A stretch of DNA of 64,000 bases from the NCBI RefSeq assembly GCF_023101765.2, contig NC_064231.1, positions 7,392,501 to 7,456,500 on the forward strand. Reading direction: 5' to 3'. The notes beneath the pieces were generated by a model. It made no database searches. It worked only from the letters and a program-made list of their open reading frames with translations, and was not told where the DNA came from. Positions within the stretch are counted from its first letter, which is position 1, and each line of letters starts with the position of its first letter. Both the position numbers and the translations under genes were made by a program. This DNA is from Spodoptera frugiperda. Taxonomy: Eukaryota > Arthropoda > Insecta > Lepidoptera > Noctuidae. Below, piece after piece: positions 46,384-61,300 of this stretch.

Positions 46384-49300
46384 ATGGTGAGTTATAGTTG
46401 TATTTTCATTAAAATATAGATTTTTATTGTAATAGAATAAGGGCTAGGGATGTTTTTTTTTTATTTAAAGGGTTCGTTCATTATTTAATATATTTTTTAT
46501 AGTTTTCCTTGGATTATTTGCATTTATGAAATTTTCTGTAATAAGTGAGAGTTAGTTAAGCAGTTATGTTTCTCGATTATAAAACTAAAGTATTCGATAT
46601 TCTTTTATTAGATATTAATCAGTTATTTTTATTTTTACAATAAAGTAAAATAAATAAATATTACAAGTCATGGCCTTGATAGATTTCAGGCCTATTTTTA
46701 CGAGTAGCTAAGTACAAGTAACCCATGCGGTTGTTTGTTTTCGTTGACGCTTCGTAATAATATTGGTTCTTATTATCACCATTTTGTGTCATTTTTAAAA
46801 TGATTAAATTCAGAAATATTTTGCTTATTTAAATGGATTTGACACTCCCTTAGTGTTTTTGATATTAAGCTTGATGGTAGTTTCGTAGGAATTGATTCAG
46901 TTAAAATGCGTGTTTGCTTTAGGAGTTTTTATTTACGACAAACGGGTGACAACTAGTGACAAATACATTTTGTTTATTTATTCTTTTTTTACCATAAACA
47001 ATATAGATATAACATGCCGCCCACCAAAAGGACATAGTTCTTTTCTAAACATAACAATAGGAAAACTTAAAATGGATATTTACTATTACTATACTTATTA
47101 AACTAATCATAATAGTCTTAAGGGTATTTTATGTGAAATTTAGCATAAACTTCATTCATTTTCAATTGGCAATGCGCACAACTTGGAACAGCATCTCTTC
47201 ACTACGCTGTTGCCACTTTTGATACTATAGACTCTAGTAATGCCGTCTTTTCCGGGATGCTTATCTACCACACGACCCAGTGAAAACTTTCCTGGCGGTA
47301 ATCCGTCGGTCTTTATCAAGACAACATCACCGATTTTGAACTCTTCTGATTTCTTTAACCAAATGGGACGTTGTTGTAATCTTGTCAAGTATTCTTGTTG
47401 CCAACGTCGCCAGAAATCGCCAAGCAACTTTTGAGTATACTGCCACCGCGATAGGCAATGCATATTTGTATCTTTGAAGTTAGGTGACGGTACCACGATA
47501 GGAGCTTCACCAATAAGGAAGTGTCCAGGTGTAAGGACTTCTATGCAGTCTGGATCTTTATCATCGATAGGACACAACGGCCTAGAATTGAGACAAGCCT
47601 CAATCTGGCACAACACCGTAGTCATTTCTTCATAGGTTAGATTGGTGGTCAGAATGCGTTTCAAATGGTGTTTTACTGATTTTACGCCGGCCTCCCACAA
47701 GCCTCCAAAGTTCGGTGAGTACGCTGGTATGTAATGCCATTGTGTTCCTTCCAGTGCTAGTGTGTTTGATATTACACCTTCGAAGACCAGATTTGCCTCT
47801 TTCCATGCAGCCATCAGTTCTTTGTTGGCCCCAACAAAGTTTCGGCCCTGATCACTCCATATATCACTACATTTTCCTCTTCTTGCAACAAATCGCTTGA
47901 ATGCAGCGATAAAGGCCTCAGAGGTTAAATCGCTTACCAACTCAAGATGTATTGCCTTGGTTGACATACATATGAATACGCAGATGTATGCCTTCTGAGT
48001 TCTGATGCCTCTTCCTTTAGACATGCTTATATTAAATGGGCCTGCAAAATCAACTCCGGTGTGTAGGAAAGCTCGAGCAGGAGTGACTCGCACTTTAGGT
48101 AGGTCACCCATTAATTGTGTTCTTGATTTCGCTTTTAGTTTAGCACATATAAGACACTTGTGTATGCAGGATTTTATAAGTGCCTTGGCTCGTACAATCC
48201 AATACCTTGAGCTTATGTAACTTAACATAAGTTGAACACCACCGTGCAGTGTGCGAGCATGTGCGTTGGCGATAATCAAAGGCACCAAAGTGTTCTTATT
48301 TCCTAATATAACAGGATGTTTAACCTGCTCATCCAAATTCGCGTTACGAAGTCGACCGCCCACCCTGAGGATACCATCTTCGTCAAGGTAAGGATTTAAT
48401 GTTTTAATTTTACTTTCTCCTTTTAATGCTTTATTTGATTTTATCCTTTCTATATCATCTTTAAATTCTTGTTGTTGTACTAATTCTATGCATTTCATAA
48501 GTGACTTTTCTAATTCCTTTGTAGTAAAGTTCTTCTCCAAGTTTTCTAAGCTTCTCTTAAAATTTAAAAATCTTCGACAGTATGTTATTACTTGTATCAG
48601 TTCTTGTAAATTAGTAAACTCATTAAACTGTGACGTTAGGCCTTCTTCAATATTTACTTTTAAATTTGCTTGTATTGTATCACTTTTTCTTTCTAAATCA
48701 GTAGATTCATATTCTTGTTTTAATGTTATTTCTGTTTCAGAGAGCCAAGCTGGACCCTTCCACCACAAATTGGACCTTTTTAGATCAACTATTAACATAC
48801 CCCGTGACCCAATGTCTGCAGGATTATCTTCAGATGAGACATGAAACCACCGGTTGTTATTTACATTTTCAGCTATCTCTACAACCCGGTTTGCTACAAA
48901 TGTCTTCCATTTGTGGGGATCGCCTGATAACCACGCAAGGACGATGGTTGAATCTGTCCATGCATAGATGTTTACGGTAGGTATTCGCATGGCTTGTTGT
49001 ATTTGCTTAAGCAATCTCGACAGTAACAGCGCTCCACATAACTCCAACCGTGGTAGTGACACAGTTCGTAGCGGTGCCACTCTAGTCTTAGCTGCTTGCA
49101 GTTTTGTTGACACTGAGCCATCCCGCATCTTTATTCGTACGTAAGCTACTGCTGCGTATGCTCGCGTGGAAGCGTCGCTGAAGCCATGAATTTCTATCTT
49201 GTCTACCTCACTCGTTAATGTGCCAAGCCATCGATCAATATGTACTTCTTTTACTCCTTCAAAGTCCTTACGGATAGTCAACCACTCGTCAGTCAGGTTT

Positions 49301-52300
49301 TGACTTATTTTGTCGTCCCAGCCAGTCTTTTCCAACCATAATTTTTGTATTAACATTTTAGCCAAGATCAAACTCGGAGCGATCCATCCCAGAGGATCGA
49401 ACAATTTCTGCATGTCAGATAAGATTGTTCTTTTTGTAATTTTATCTGACACTGGAAGTAAGTTTATTTTATATTGAAATTGATCTGTTCCTAGATTCCA
49501 GATCAAACCTAGGGCTTGCACAGTTCCATCTAATTTTAAATCTAAGTGTACTCGTGTTGTTCTCTTATTGGCTTCTATAGATTGCATAAACTCCATAGAA
49601 TTCGAAGACCATTTTGATAATATGAAGCCACCTTTTTGCAGTATAGATGACACTTCTTGAGCTGTCTGTATAGCTTTCTCTGCCGTATCCTCGCCTGAGA
49701 TCAGATCATCCATATAAAAATCTGATTTGATAACTCGTACGGCTTCTGGATGGTTTTCACCTTCATCGTCAGCCACTTGATGAAGAGTTCTGACTGCTAG
49801 ATAGGGTGCTGAAGCTGTACCAAAAGTAACACGAAGCATACGGTATTCTTTGATTGGATCTGATTCTTCTTCTCGCCACAGAAGGCGATGATATGTATCG
49901 GCGTCTTGTTTGTGTAGTAAAACCTGAAGATACATCTTCTGGATGTCACTGGCATAGCAGACACGATATAGTCTCGATCGCATAACAATATCTCTAAGGT
50001 CGTCTTGCAGTTGAGGACCTACAAGTAGCTCATCATTGAGAGAAACGTTATTCGACCCTTTAGCCGAAGCATCAAATACGACACGTGTCTTTGAAGTTTC
50101 TCTGTCAGCGCGGACAACTGCGTGATGAGGTAAGTACACAGATTTGTTTTTATTACTTTCATTTTCAGGTATTTCTTCCATGTAGTTTGATTTTATATAT
50201 TCTTGCATGGCCTTTTGATAGTTTTCTTTTAGTGTAGGTTCCTTTCTGAATCTTCTTTCAAGCTGTAGTAGTCTCTTTCTTGCTATTTCTTTAGTGTTTC
50301 CATTGGGAGATAAGGGATTTTCAGTTTTAAATGGTAAGCTTACTACATATCTTCCTTCTTTTGTTCTTGTCTGATTTTTTTATATATAGTTTCACATAGC
50401 TTTTCTTCTCTTGTTAATTTTCTTTTCTTGTCTGTGTCAATTTCCCAAAGGGATTTTAACATGTTTTCTACTTCTATTTGTTGATGAAGGACCAGAAAAC
50501 TTTCTTCTCTTACACTGGTATTGATTTCTCCAAATAGAATCCATCCCAGGTTTGTTTCTTGTGCACATGGAGAACCCGGAGGACCTTTGATTAATTGTTG
50601 CTGCACGATTTGTGCATACTCTTTAACACCAAGGAGCAAGTCTATTGGACCCGGTTTGTGATACTCCGGATCAGCCAGGTTGAGTCCCTCTAGGTGTGGC
50701 CAATGTGTGACATTAACAGCTTTGGAAGGGATTTTCGTGGTTAACTGTTTACTCATGACGTATGCTTCAATGTTGATCTCGAAGCTTGAATGCAATCGAG
50801 AACCAATCCTTAGTTGTACCACGTGATTGACGTTAGTTTTTGTAGATCCCACTCCAATGATACTTCCTCTTGCTGTACGCCTGGTTAATTTAAGTAGTTG
50901 TGTCGCCTTCTCGCTAATGAATGATGCCTGCGAACCTTGGTCTACCAGTGCACGTAGAACAACAGTGTGATTATGTTCGTTCCTTGCTAAAACTGTTGCC
51001 GTGGCCAGTAGTGCTAGACTTGTGCTTAGTTTGGTACTGTGATGCGACGCGATTGTAGTGTTGACTAATTCCTCCTTCTCTTCTACGCCGTGTTGTACTA
51101 CTTTCGGTTGTTCAGTGTCCTCAGATTGTACCGAAGAAGTAGCGTCCTTAGATCGGTGTAGCAGAGTGTGATGACGTCGACTGCATATACGACATGAGAC
51201 TCGCAATTTACACAAATAAGCGGAATGTCCTGGTACCAAACAATTAAAGCAAAGTTTGTTTGACTTAACATATTCAGCTCTCTCAGCAGGTTGCAGTTTG
51301 CAGAACTCCTTACAGTGGCATAAGGTATGGCTTTCTTTACATAGCACGCATTTTCTATCTCCCGACGATGGTGAAGTTGAGGCTGTAGCAGTAACAAAGT
51401 GTGAACGCTCTTTGATAGACTTCTCACGGAGGCCCGATGTTGACATTACAAGTTCTAAGGTACGGTATTTTGATTGCATGAACTGTCTTAAGTCATCCCA
51501 GGTAGGTAATTTATCGTCTTCATTTGTACAAACGGTTTGTTCCCATTCTTTGTGAGTCTCTGTGTCCATTTTCTGAATCACTATAAAAATGATTATAGGA
51601 TCCCAAGAGCTCGTAATTATATTTAAGTTTTGTAAGTTGTTTAAGCAATCCGTTGTAACGTCCAATAAACTCTTTATTTGATTTGCAGATTGAGTATTTA
51701 TTTTTCTTTGCGAAAATAATTTCTTTAAAACTGAATTGATAATCAATCTTTTATTACCGTACCTGGTTTTGAGAACACTCCATGCTTGTTCATAATTACT
51801 TTGAGTTATTTGAATAGGTTTCAATAACACCTCGGCCTCTCCAGTGACACTACTCTTCAAATAGTGTAACTTTTGAACATCACTAATCGCCGTGTTTTCA
51901 TGAACTAATGAAATAAATAAGTCTTGAAAGGTAGGCCAATCTTCATAATTCCCACTAAATCTTGGTAGTTGTATCCTCGGCAGCCTAACGAGTTGATCAT
52001 TAGTCGTATTTGTAAATGAATTATTTTTCGATGATGTGGGTAGGGACGATGCGTTTATCGTCGACAAAAGGTCTTGTAAGTCGGCTAATAACCCAAGATA
52101 TAAATCTTCATAAGTATAGAAATCCTCGTTAACGAAGTAATTTAACGTTTGTTTTTGTTCTTTCGTTGTTATCTTGACTAATTGTTGATGAGATTCTCTG
52201 AATGTTGTCCAATATTCGTCTATACATTTTATTCTTGCCTCGACGTAACCTTTTGTCAGCCTGGTTTTAGGACATTTCTTAATGTTTACTTGCGTTTTTT

Positions 52301-55300
52301 GTAATAAAGCAGCTGTGTCTTCTAAAACGTTTATTAGCTCCTTAGTAGTCATTGCACCTTTTTTTGCTTCTATTCATTCATTAATGACGGACCTTCTGAA
52401 TGCGATGTCGCTATTGTTCTCGTTGGCCGGCCGATATCTTCGATAACTTTTTTTGCAATTAGCTCGGTTCGTAAATCTGGCTCGATTGTGACCACTATGT
52501 TTTTGATATTAAGCTTGATGGTAGTTTCGTAGGAATTGATTCAGTTAAAATGCGTGTTTGCTTTAGGAGTTTTTATTTACGACAAACGGGTGACAACTAG
52601 TGACAAATACATTTTGTTTATTTATTCTTTTTTTACCATAAACAATATAGATATAACACTTAGTACAAAAAGAAGAAGTAAGAAAACTAAATGTAAAAGA
52701 CTCTGCTTTTTATGGAATCTAAAAGTGCTAGAAACCATTTAAGTAAACCTTAAACGGACTTAAATGATTCTATAAATTATATCCCATGCTGGGACGTGAA
52801 CTCCTGACCCTTGAAGGATGTTGCATCTTTAGCATTTAGGTGCAGAAGGCCACCATTTACCTTCGCAGGTACAACCGTCATATTTTTGATCAAATCTTAT
52901 TAGGAAGTGGACAATTTATGATAATAATATTACAAACACTCAAGGGCTTTACCTTAGTATATTATTATTTTTTATAATAGGCCAATAAATCGTATTGTGA
53001 ATTTGAATGGATATAAATTAATGATATGTGTTCTTTATGTTAATGATTCCGTTAAAGGTATTGTTGTTCAAATTGATTGAAATTCTATTAATATGTTTTT
53101 TTTTATAAATAATCTTTAGGTTGATGGTAAAACTGTGCGTGTGTATTTAATTTCTTGATAACCTTCTTGTTGATTATATTATTGCATCTTGCAATGCAAT
53201 TTACTTATATTAAAATGTCGTTAAACGAACCAATGAGTTGTCTAACATAGTTAAATGCATATTGGTCACTGATGCCTATCTAGATGTTCAGGGCACTATT
53301 ACTATTGCACATTGCACTGAACAATTTTGATGTTCATTAGTTTTTGGCAACTTTAAAAAGCAATGTTTTATACCTACTAAGACACGTAGTTTCAGTAGAC
53401 TTGTATTAGTAGTTATATCATACCTCTATAAATAAAATAGTTCTGTAACCAAACATGCAAGTTTAACCCTAAATGTAATTTAGTTAAAGACGTTAATCGC
53501 AAAAAGGAAACCTAAATTCTAAACTAGTTAATTACTGACTATTAGACAGATACCTAATCTCATTGAACTGCTCAATCATTATCGAGACATCTTCTTATTA
53601 ATCTTGTTTTTAAGGACGTGACCATAGTGGGTGCATAGGGCATAAGTTCAGTCGGCGCCTTATGCAATGCACCGTGCATTTATTGCATCCACAATACATA
53701 ACCTTTGCAACCATTGTGCTGTTTACCTCAGTGACAAGCGTGCCATCGTTTTATGCAGATTTATTATAAGGTACCTGAATGGCGCGTTTATTTATCAATT
53801 ACTTGTGAGATGTGATTTATGGAACCTTACTAGAAGATCGAGAATTTACTTGTTTATATCAATAAAATCGATAATGAAATAAAAAGTTTACTTAGATCGA
53901 CAACAACAATAGAATAGAATAGAATTTCATAAAAAGTCATCTAAATACACAGTTTTATGTCAACGAAATAATTAATTAAATGTATTTTAAGTCATAATGT
54001 ACGGTGAAACAGGGTAAATAGAATTCAAACGGTGAATAGACACAGGAATGGGGTGAATAGATATTAGAACATTTTCCCAACATTTATTCACCCCTCTTCT
54101 GTATCTATTCACCCCTCGAATTCTATTCACCTCTTTTTACGTAATATTTTTTATCTTCATGCGCAATGCGCGAAAGAAAGGTACGATGCATCTTTCTCCA
54201 ATTTCATAGTGTGTGAAAATTATTTCCCATAACTTATATGGTTATAGTTATTTACATTTTACTCTCGCTTATAACGTTGCCTTGAAGGTCAAACATTATA
54301 TTTTAATTTTTTCGAATTATTAAATCATCGACAGAACATCGGTTTTATCTATACTTATAATAAATCTGTAGTATGAATAATAAATTTAAAAATAGCCATC
54401 ATTAATTAAATATTTGGTTATTAATTCAATAAGTCACGTGAATAATTCTTAAACAATCGATGTGTACGCATGACTGAATAGAATGTTATATTAGTGTGAT
54501 ATAAATATTTGACTAAATAATAATACGTATAAGTATGAATATTAAAGGATTGTATATGTTGTATTAGAGAATAGAAAATATCCTTTAATATTCATACTTA
54601 GATATTTTATTCAGAGAATAGTCTTGACAGGGTCATGCGTTCAGGTCATGTCGATTATACTGACATCTTTATTTTAAAATAAAATAGTAATTAATAATCT
54701 TAAAACAAGCGTCTATGTTTTGCATATTTTGTTGAACATGGTTTGAGTTTTTCATATTGAATGTAATCTAACAGGTTTTTTTTTATTTTCTCTAATGAGT
54801 CATAAAACACAAGAAAAAATAAATGAAAAAGGTAATAGGAATTATTTTATATTACGAAATTACAATGAAATTATTTAATTTAGGTTGATATTGAAATTAC
54901 TTTACCTATTTGAGCAAAATAAAATTTAGACCATGTCACTAATGTATTATATCAAAGATCCAAAAAAATATGTAATTAAGTCCGTACCTGGACTAGTACG
55001 GAGGCGTGCGAGCAACTAATTAGGTGCACACCTTTTGTTTTTACACATAGTACATTGTTTTCGCGGTAACTCTCGAATTCTATGACATGTTCCCACACGC
55101 CAATACACTTGCAAAATAGCTGGTGTGCCGACATCTGCATACCGCACCATCCGCAACTATTTAGGCGGTATGAATTGTTTGCGAGTGACAAACGGCGACT
55201 TGAAAACCTTTTGTTGTTTTATTCTGTATCCATGGTAACGGACCCGTATCTAAGTGGTTAGTTTGTGGTATTTCTGCGTGTGTTACGTATGACAATGCAA

Positions 55301-58300
55301 GCACTAGGTCATGTATGACTGACCGGTTTGTAGTGTGTGTGTATGTTTTCTTTAACTGACTTCTATACTCTAAATTTAAATTAGAGTGTATTTTTTTATT
55401 GTACCATGTTCTCAGCAACTACATCTAGTATTGACTATATTACTCAAGTCTTTAGTTTCGAAAAATAGTAGAGACAGTATTACTTGTATTGTACCTACTT
55501 CTTTTTACTACGTTCTAGAAAACTTGTAATACCTATTAAGTTAATAAATCGATGTATTTTATAGATCTTTAAAATATATACCTATATCATTCGTCCTTAC
55601 TCATTAGCATAAATAATTTGATGTCCCAAATACGCTTAGATCGTAGGTCGTCTAATCTTTGACAAGTGTTTAAATACTTACCTACATAGCTTACCTTATT
55701 TGTGAAGCAATGTCTATTCCTCTTCATATTAATTTGCATCAAGATAAAATATCTTTACCTACTTAATTATAAGATGACGATATTAATGAACTTTAGGAAG
55801 ACGAAAGATTTATGTTAGAAGCGAGATATTGGCATTCCATTCACATTGTTCTTTAGTTTTATTTGTAACTAGCTTTTGCCCGCGACTTCGTTCGCGTGGA
55901 ATAGTGACTTCCGGCAAATTTTTGGTTTTAACCACATAGTTCCCGATCTCGCGGGATCTCTTCAAAAATGAGATGTGGAAGATATTCCAGGGAACTCTTC
56001 AAAAATCAACATAATGAGCTCTGCGTTTGAATTTAATAGATGTATACTCACTTAGGGCATTGAAAAAATAGTTTAAAAACGGACTTAAACTAACTTAAAA
56101 CTAAAGAAAGCTACGAATTACGAATTTATAACAATTAAAAAAGAAACTATATTACAACCTATCCTCTATGCTATAATAACCAAGCTTAAACTAAATAATT
56201 TAAAAGAAACGACTTAAATCTAATCTAATTAATTTATAAATTAGACTTACAATTTTATTAAAAAAACTAACTACAGTAACTACTAATAATCGATATCAAA
56301 CTAAACCTACGTTAAATAGTTTAACCAGAAAACCAGGAAAACCCAACAAATAAACTTATTAATTGACAAATACAACGAAACCAATTTAGAATATTATACG
56401 AAACAGCAGGACCACTACAGACAAATAATCATACGACTGATAATACACTTTTTCTACGATAGTACCGAAGCGCTCGGCCGATACCCAACCAAATGAATGT
56501 AACGAAACCATAGCGCGATCTATTTCGATCCCAACGCCATCTATCGAGGATAAAGACAACTTGGATTATTTATTTATACTCCGTTCGGGCATTTTCTTTG
56601 TACTAAAAGTTTAATTATATTGATATTATTTTTTTCATACATTTTTACTATTTATTTACTTTTTTTCGATGAATTAAAACAATAACATGAACCGAAGTCG
56701 TGTAACGATCGACATAGAATTATCTATACTCCGTTAGAGCATTTTCTTTGTACTAAATGTTTTATTATATTGATATTATTTTTTTCATACCTTTTTACTA
56801 TTTATTTACTTTTTTTCGATGAATTAAAACAATAACATGAACCGAAGTCGTGTAACGATCGACATAGAATTATTTATAAATAATTTATTTCTTATTTTTA
56901 TTTTTTGATTTTTGAAATAAAAATATATCTATGTCCTTTCTAAGGTTCTAAACTATATCTGTACCAAATTTCAACCAAATCCGTCAAATAGTTGCGGAGA
57001 TTAATGGTATAAGCATAGAATGTTCGACGTGATTCTTTAATTTGACATAACTTTTTTATTTATGAACCGATTGACATGAAACAAACACTAAATGTAAATT
57101 TAAGCATCCCACAATATATTCGTGAAAACCGCATCCAACTCGGATCAGCCGTTTCTGAGATTAGCGCGCACAGACGAACAGACAAACAGACAAACAGACA
57201 AACAGACAAACAGACAAACAGACAAAAAAAAAGTTAATTACATTTTTGGGTTCGACATCGACATAACAATAACCCCTGCTATTTTTTTTATTTTTATTTT
57301 CAATGTACAGACAGCACTTTTCTACGATTTTATTATATGTATAGATGATGAAAATTCTTCAAATATGTTGGTAATCCCTCCCTAGAGTGGACATCCGGAG
57401 CTGCGGACTACCTAGCGGGTTTACCGGCTCGAAGGGCAGGAGTAGGAACGGGATGGTTTTTAGTCTGACACTCGCTCTCGCCTGAACTGATCTGGATGAT
57501 TATCCCCCCATAAAAAAAGAAAAAGACCTTATTATACTTGGTCGTTTTTACCCACCACCATTAAGTCTTAGACTGCTAAAAGAAAACTGTTGAAAGCAAA
57601 TCCTCCGCTAACGTCGGTCACCGGTGACCACCATGACGTTGAATGTGTTAAACTATTACTGATTGAAAGTTATTTAGCGTGACAGCATCTAAACGAAAAT
57701 GATGATAACTTTCACGTGTCCAAATTTAGTAGTTCATTTAAAATAAGGACAGTTTGATAAAATGGCATTTAAAATCACCCCTTTCTAATTCCTGCCCTCT
57801 TGTGCCGGAGCCATGGTATTCTTTTGTCTATGCAAAATATAGCGAAAACAATCCTGAAATATAATATCTGTATTAAATGTACTGTCTTGATTGTCCGTAA
57901 TTTAACCAAAAATCACGGTTAACTCACGTAATTAATGGAGAAAGGTTCGACTAGTTTCGAGTCACAGAGGAACTCTTCACCATGAGCTGTCTTTAACTTT
58001 TTGCTAAAGACATTTCTTCTAAACATAATCTACAAAACATAATATAATTTAAACAATGTGTAACATGTTCCACTAATTGATGTGGTTTAAGTTTCAAGTG
58101 TTCATATCAATTACTAACCAGACTTAGCTAATGGTCCGTGAAGCGTATCAACCTTCGTAACTCAAGCTTCTATCGATAACCTACATGTAATACTAGAACA
58201 TGTCATAGGTCAGTATCGTGGGTACCTGTATCGTAAAATATTGGTTTGGTTAGCCATTTAAAATAGATATCGACGTAGTGATTATTTTTCTAATAAACCT

Positions 58301-61300
58301 GAGATAATCTGTACTTACATTAAAAACGAGCAAATAAAACTATTAAGAGGATTAGTATTAATATTATTAAGTATAATCCGATACTAAAGTTGATCGAGGA
58401 AGTTGAATAGACATTTAAAGTTTAATTAGCTTTGAGAAAACATATTTGCCACAGCTTTGAGCGAACAAAGTCATCATAAGAGGCAAATGACATTTCCTTG
58501 ATGGTACACGTAGAACGATCACTTTTCCATCACAGTAGTATATTAATGCAAGGATAATCTAGTTATTAATAAAATGTTTGACAATGTTACTCTTTTCAAA
58601 GAGTGGCCTCACAGAAAACCGACGTGAAACAACGCTTGCATTGTGTCTCGTTGTGTGAGTGAGGTTACTGGAGGCCCAATTAATTCCTCGATTCCCCAAC
58701 AACCCTTAAATTCCTAACCCCAAAAAGCCGGCAACGCACTTGTAACGCCTCTGGTATTTCGGGTGTCCATGGGCGGCGGCGATTACTTACCATCAGGTGA
58801 TCCATCTGCTCGTTTACCGACTTATACCATGAAAAGAGCACAATAATAATTATAGCTGAAGTTATATTAGTGGCTAATTATCCTGTCGACATAAAGGTTA
58901 ATCGAAACGGGTTGCTAAATGGTGCATATAAACATAAATTTTGTTTACCTACAGAGGGTCAAAAGTCTTGTAAAACCTATTTATATTGCTAATAAATAAA
59001 GTGAGGATGCAGAAGGTAAATGAGAGGAAAATGTCAGATGGAAAACAACTTCGTCCTTTAAACCATTAGGTAAACATAATTCGTGTGATATCTATCTTAC
59101 AGTAGTATCGGTACATTGGATCTTTCAGGGTTCATTTCATCATTTCAGTGTCATATTATACGGTTTGTTTTATAAATTAAAATATAGGTGCCCATTTGTA
59201 ATTTAAGTTTAGCCTAAATCACACTTATTGATATTTGGATGTTTGTCCGTCAATCATCCTGTAACTACTGAATGGATTTTGATGTTTGGTATACAGATAG
59301 GGTTTGAGCTGACTTGGGTGATAGGACTTTTTATCCCACGGGCACGTGGGCGAAACCGCTGGCAGAAGCTATTACCTAATAGTTGTACCTATTTAGACAC
59401 AAAAGGTACAACTAACAATATGTATTTCTTGATTTGAATTATCCATCCATTACATATCCTTAAAAAAAAAGAATTCATAAGCAGGAAAACGATTGAACTT
59501 ACGAAATTTCTGAAACCACTAAACAAATTGATTATGACTTTTTTTCTCCATCTCTGGTCGTGTGTGCGATACTCAATTCAATTTACCTACTCTTTTAAAT
59601 ATGTATAATTTCAAATGTCATTTATAACAAATTATGTAGGTAGGTACGCATATTGACACCGATTTGACCATAGTTCAAAGTATTAGTAAGACTGGTAATA
59701 CATAGTTGTGTAAGCAATAATCTTTACATATGCATCTGTACCTTTGACACGAGAAGGTTCTTTGTAAATAATACATTTTATCATTACTATACATAGATGT
59801 ATTGAAATTACAAAATGATCAAGCCTTATACTCTCTTCTTGGCTACATTTGTATGTTCGAGTAGATATAATATATGTTTGAGTATGAGAATGATTAATTT
59901 AACTGAATCTTCACGATCCACGCATGAGATTCTCGAAATGATTTTTTTGATTTTGTTTTGAAAATAAATGTTGAAACCATAGCCTAACAAATAATCCTCT
60001 TCTTTGGGACAAAATGTAGTCTAGAATGGACCAGTTACCAACGGATTTTTAGCAAATAATACATCAAGGAAGCTGATGACTAATTCCTACAGACGTTTTA
60101 CAGATTCGCATCTGTTACACTTTGATCGTATCAGTGCTTATAATATTAATTAACATTTACACTTTAAAAACCAGCTTACTTAAGAAGAAGTAATTAAAAC
60201 ACCGACATCACTTACAAAATTAATCATATTCGTTGTCAAAAATTAGAAACGAGTACATTAACATATTCATTTAATATATTTTGATGAATCTTGTAGATTT
60301 TCTATGTTCACATGTCTATTTTTAAAATTAAAGGACATAAATCAATTAAACTATGCCCCTGATGAAAATATTTGATGTTAAAGTGATGTATGATCAGGTT
60401 GAGATACAAAAAAATAATTAATGAAATCGTATTTTTGATTCTATTAAGTGTCAACTGCTAGATTTTCTCTTATACTACATATATGGCCGCAAATTACTGA
60501 ATAATACGCTGTTTCTAAAGAATATTTGCCAGAAACACCATGCTTAGGAATCGTAGTTTGGTCGAAGCCTTCTCTTAAATGTCACGTTTTGGGGATGTTG
60601 CTGCCTATTCGCCCATAACTGCACGCAGTTTTAGGATCGGGTCCATACTTAATCTGAACGTATTAGCCTCCTATCAGAGAAATATCGATTTTTATTTATT
60701 ATTGATTCAATGTTATGTAAAGATGCTTTGTCTAAATAAGATAAAATGCCAGAGCCTGCGTGTGTCACTCGCGTGATTGTCGCGTGAAGGCCGCGTGCCA
60801 CAAACGGGCACTAGGCTGCCCAGCTAATTGTGTTTGTCTTGTGTTGTGGATACAATTAGAGGCTGAATGTAACAAGTTTGTTTATCTACGATGCGTGCCT
60901 GACCTAAAATTTGACGTCTGCGGGTCACAAATGGCAAACGCCATATTGTTTCTCTATAAAACGTCCTATGCAGTTACAGTTTGTTTTAAGGGATTGCCCA
61001 ATTCTAAAATTTCTGATATGGAGTCAAACACAAGGTTTATGCTACTATATGAAATGTTTTGTATAATTAAGACAGAATTAACCAAAACAATTTGCTTGTT
61101 CTACGTAGGCGAGTTCTTAACCTTGCACCGTTTTTGGTGACTAGACGTTATTTACATCTATAAAGATCAGGATAATAAATCTTACCAGACATAGAAACTC
61201 ATCTGCAATTATTCATTGATTCATTTAATTAAAATTTATTTTATAGAAATTAATTGGTTGATTCGTTGATTGTGAATAATGTTGAAATTGATATTGCTAC

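Larger units (their letters stand above)
46854..52658 (-). mobile_element. Full-length BEL/Pao LTR retrotransposon, 5.8 kb
   Basis: Two direct LTRs of 161 bp (46854-47014 and 52498-52658) are identical by eye and begin TG and end CA. The 5-bp sequence CTTAG flanks both sides (46849-46853 and 52659-52663) as the target duplication. Five bases is usual for BEL/Pao. The element is on the minus strand, opposite to the host gene. Next to the right LTR, on the minus strand, TGGTCACAATCGAG may serve as primer-binding site, three bases in. A purine-rich GGTGGGCGG lies next to the left LTR. Identical LTRs indicate a recent insertion. Gag-protease and polymerase are in two different frames. Confidence 0.93.
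52664..55868. other. Intronic AT-rich stretch
   Basis: No gene supported. It holds two inverted-repeat structures (54012-54132 and 54530-54600), listed separately. Confidence 0.4.

Noticed and set aside
60760..61140. 126-codon Cys-rich frame in a GC-richer patch
   Set aside because: No signal peptide, no recognisable motif or regular cysteine pattern, and no splice or promoter context on inspection. It lies inside the inferred intron. Kept only as an unexplained composition change.
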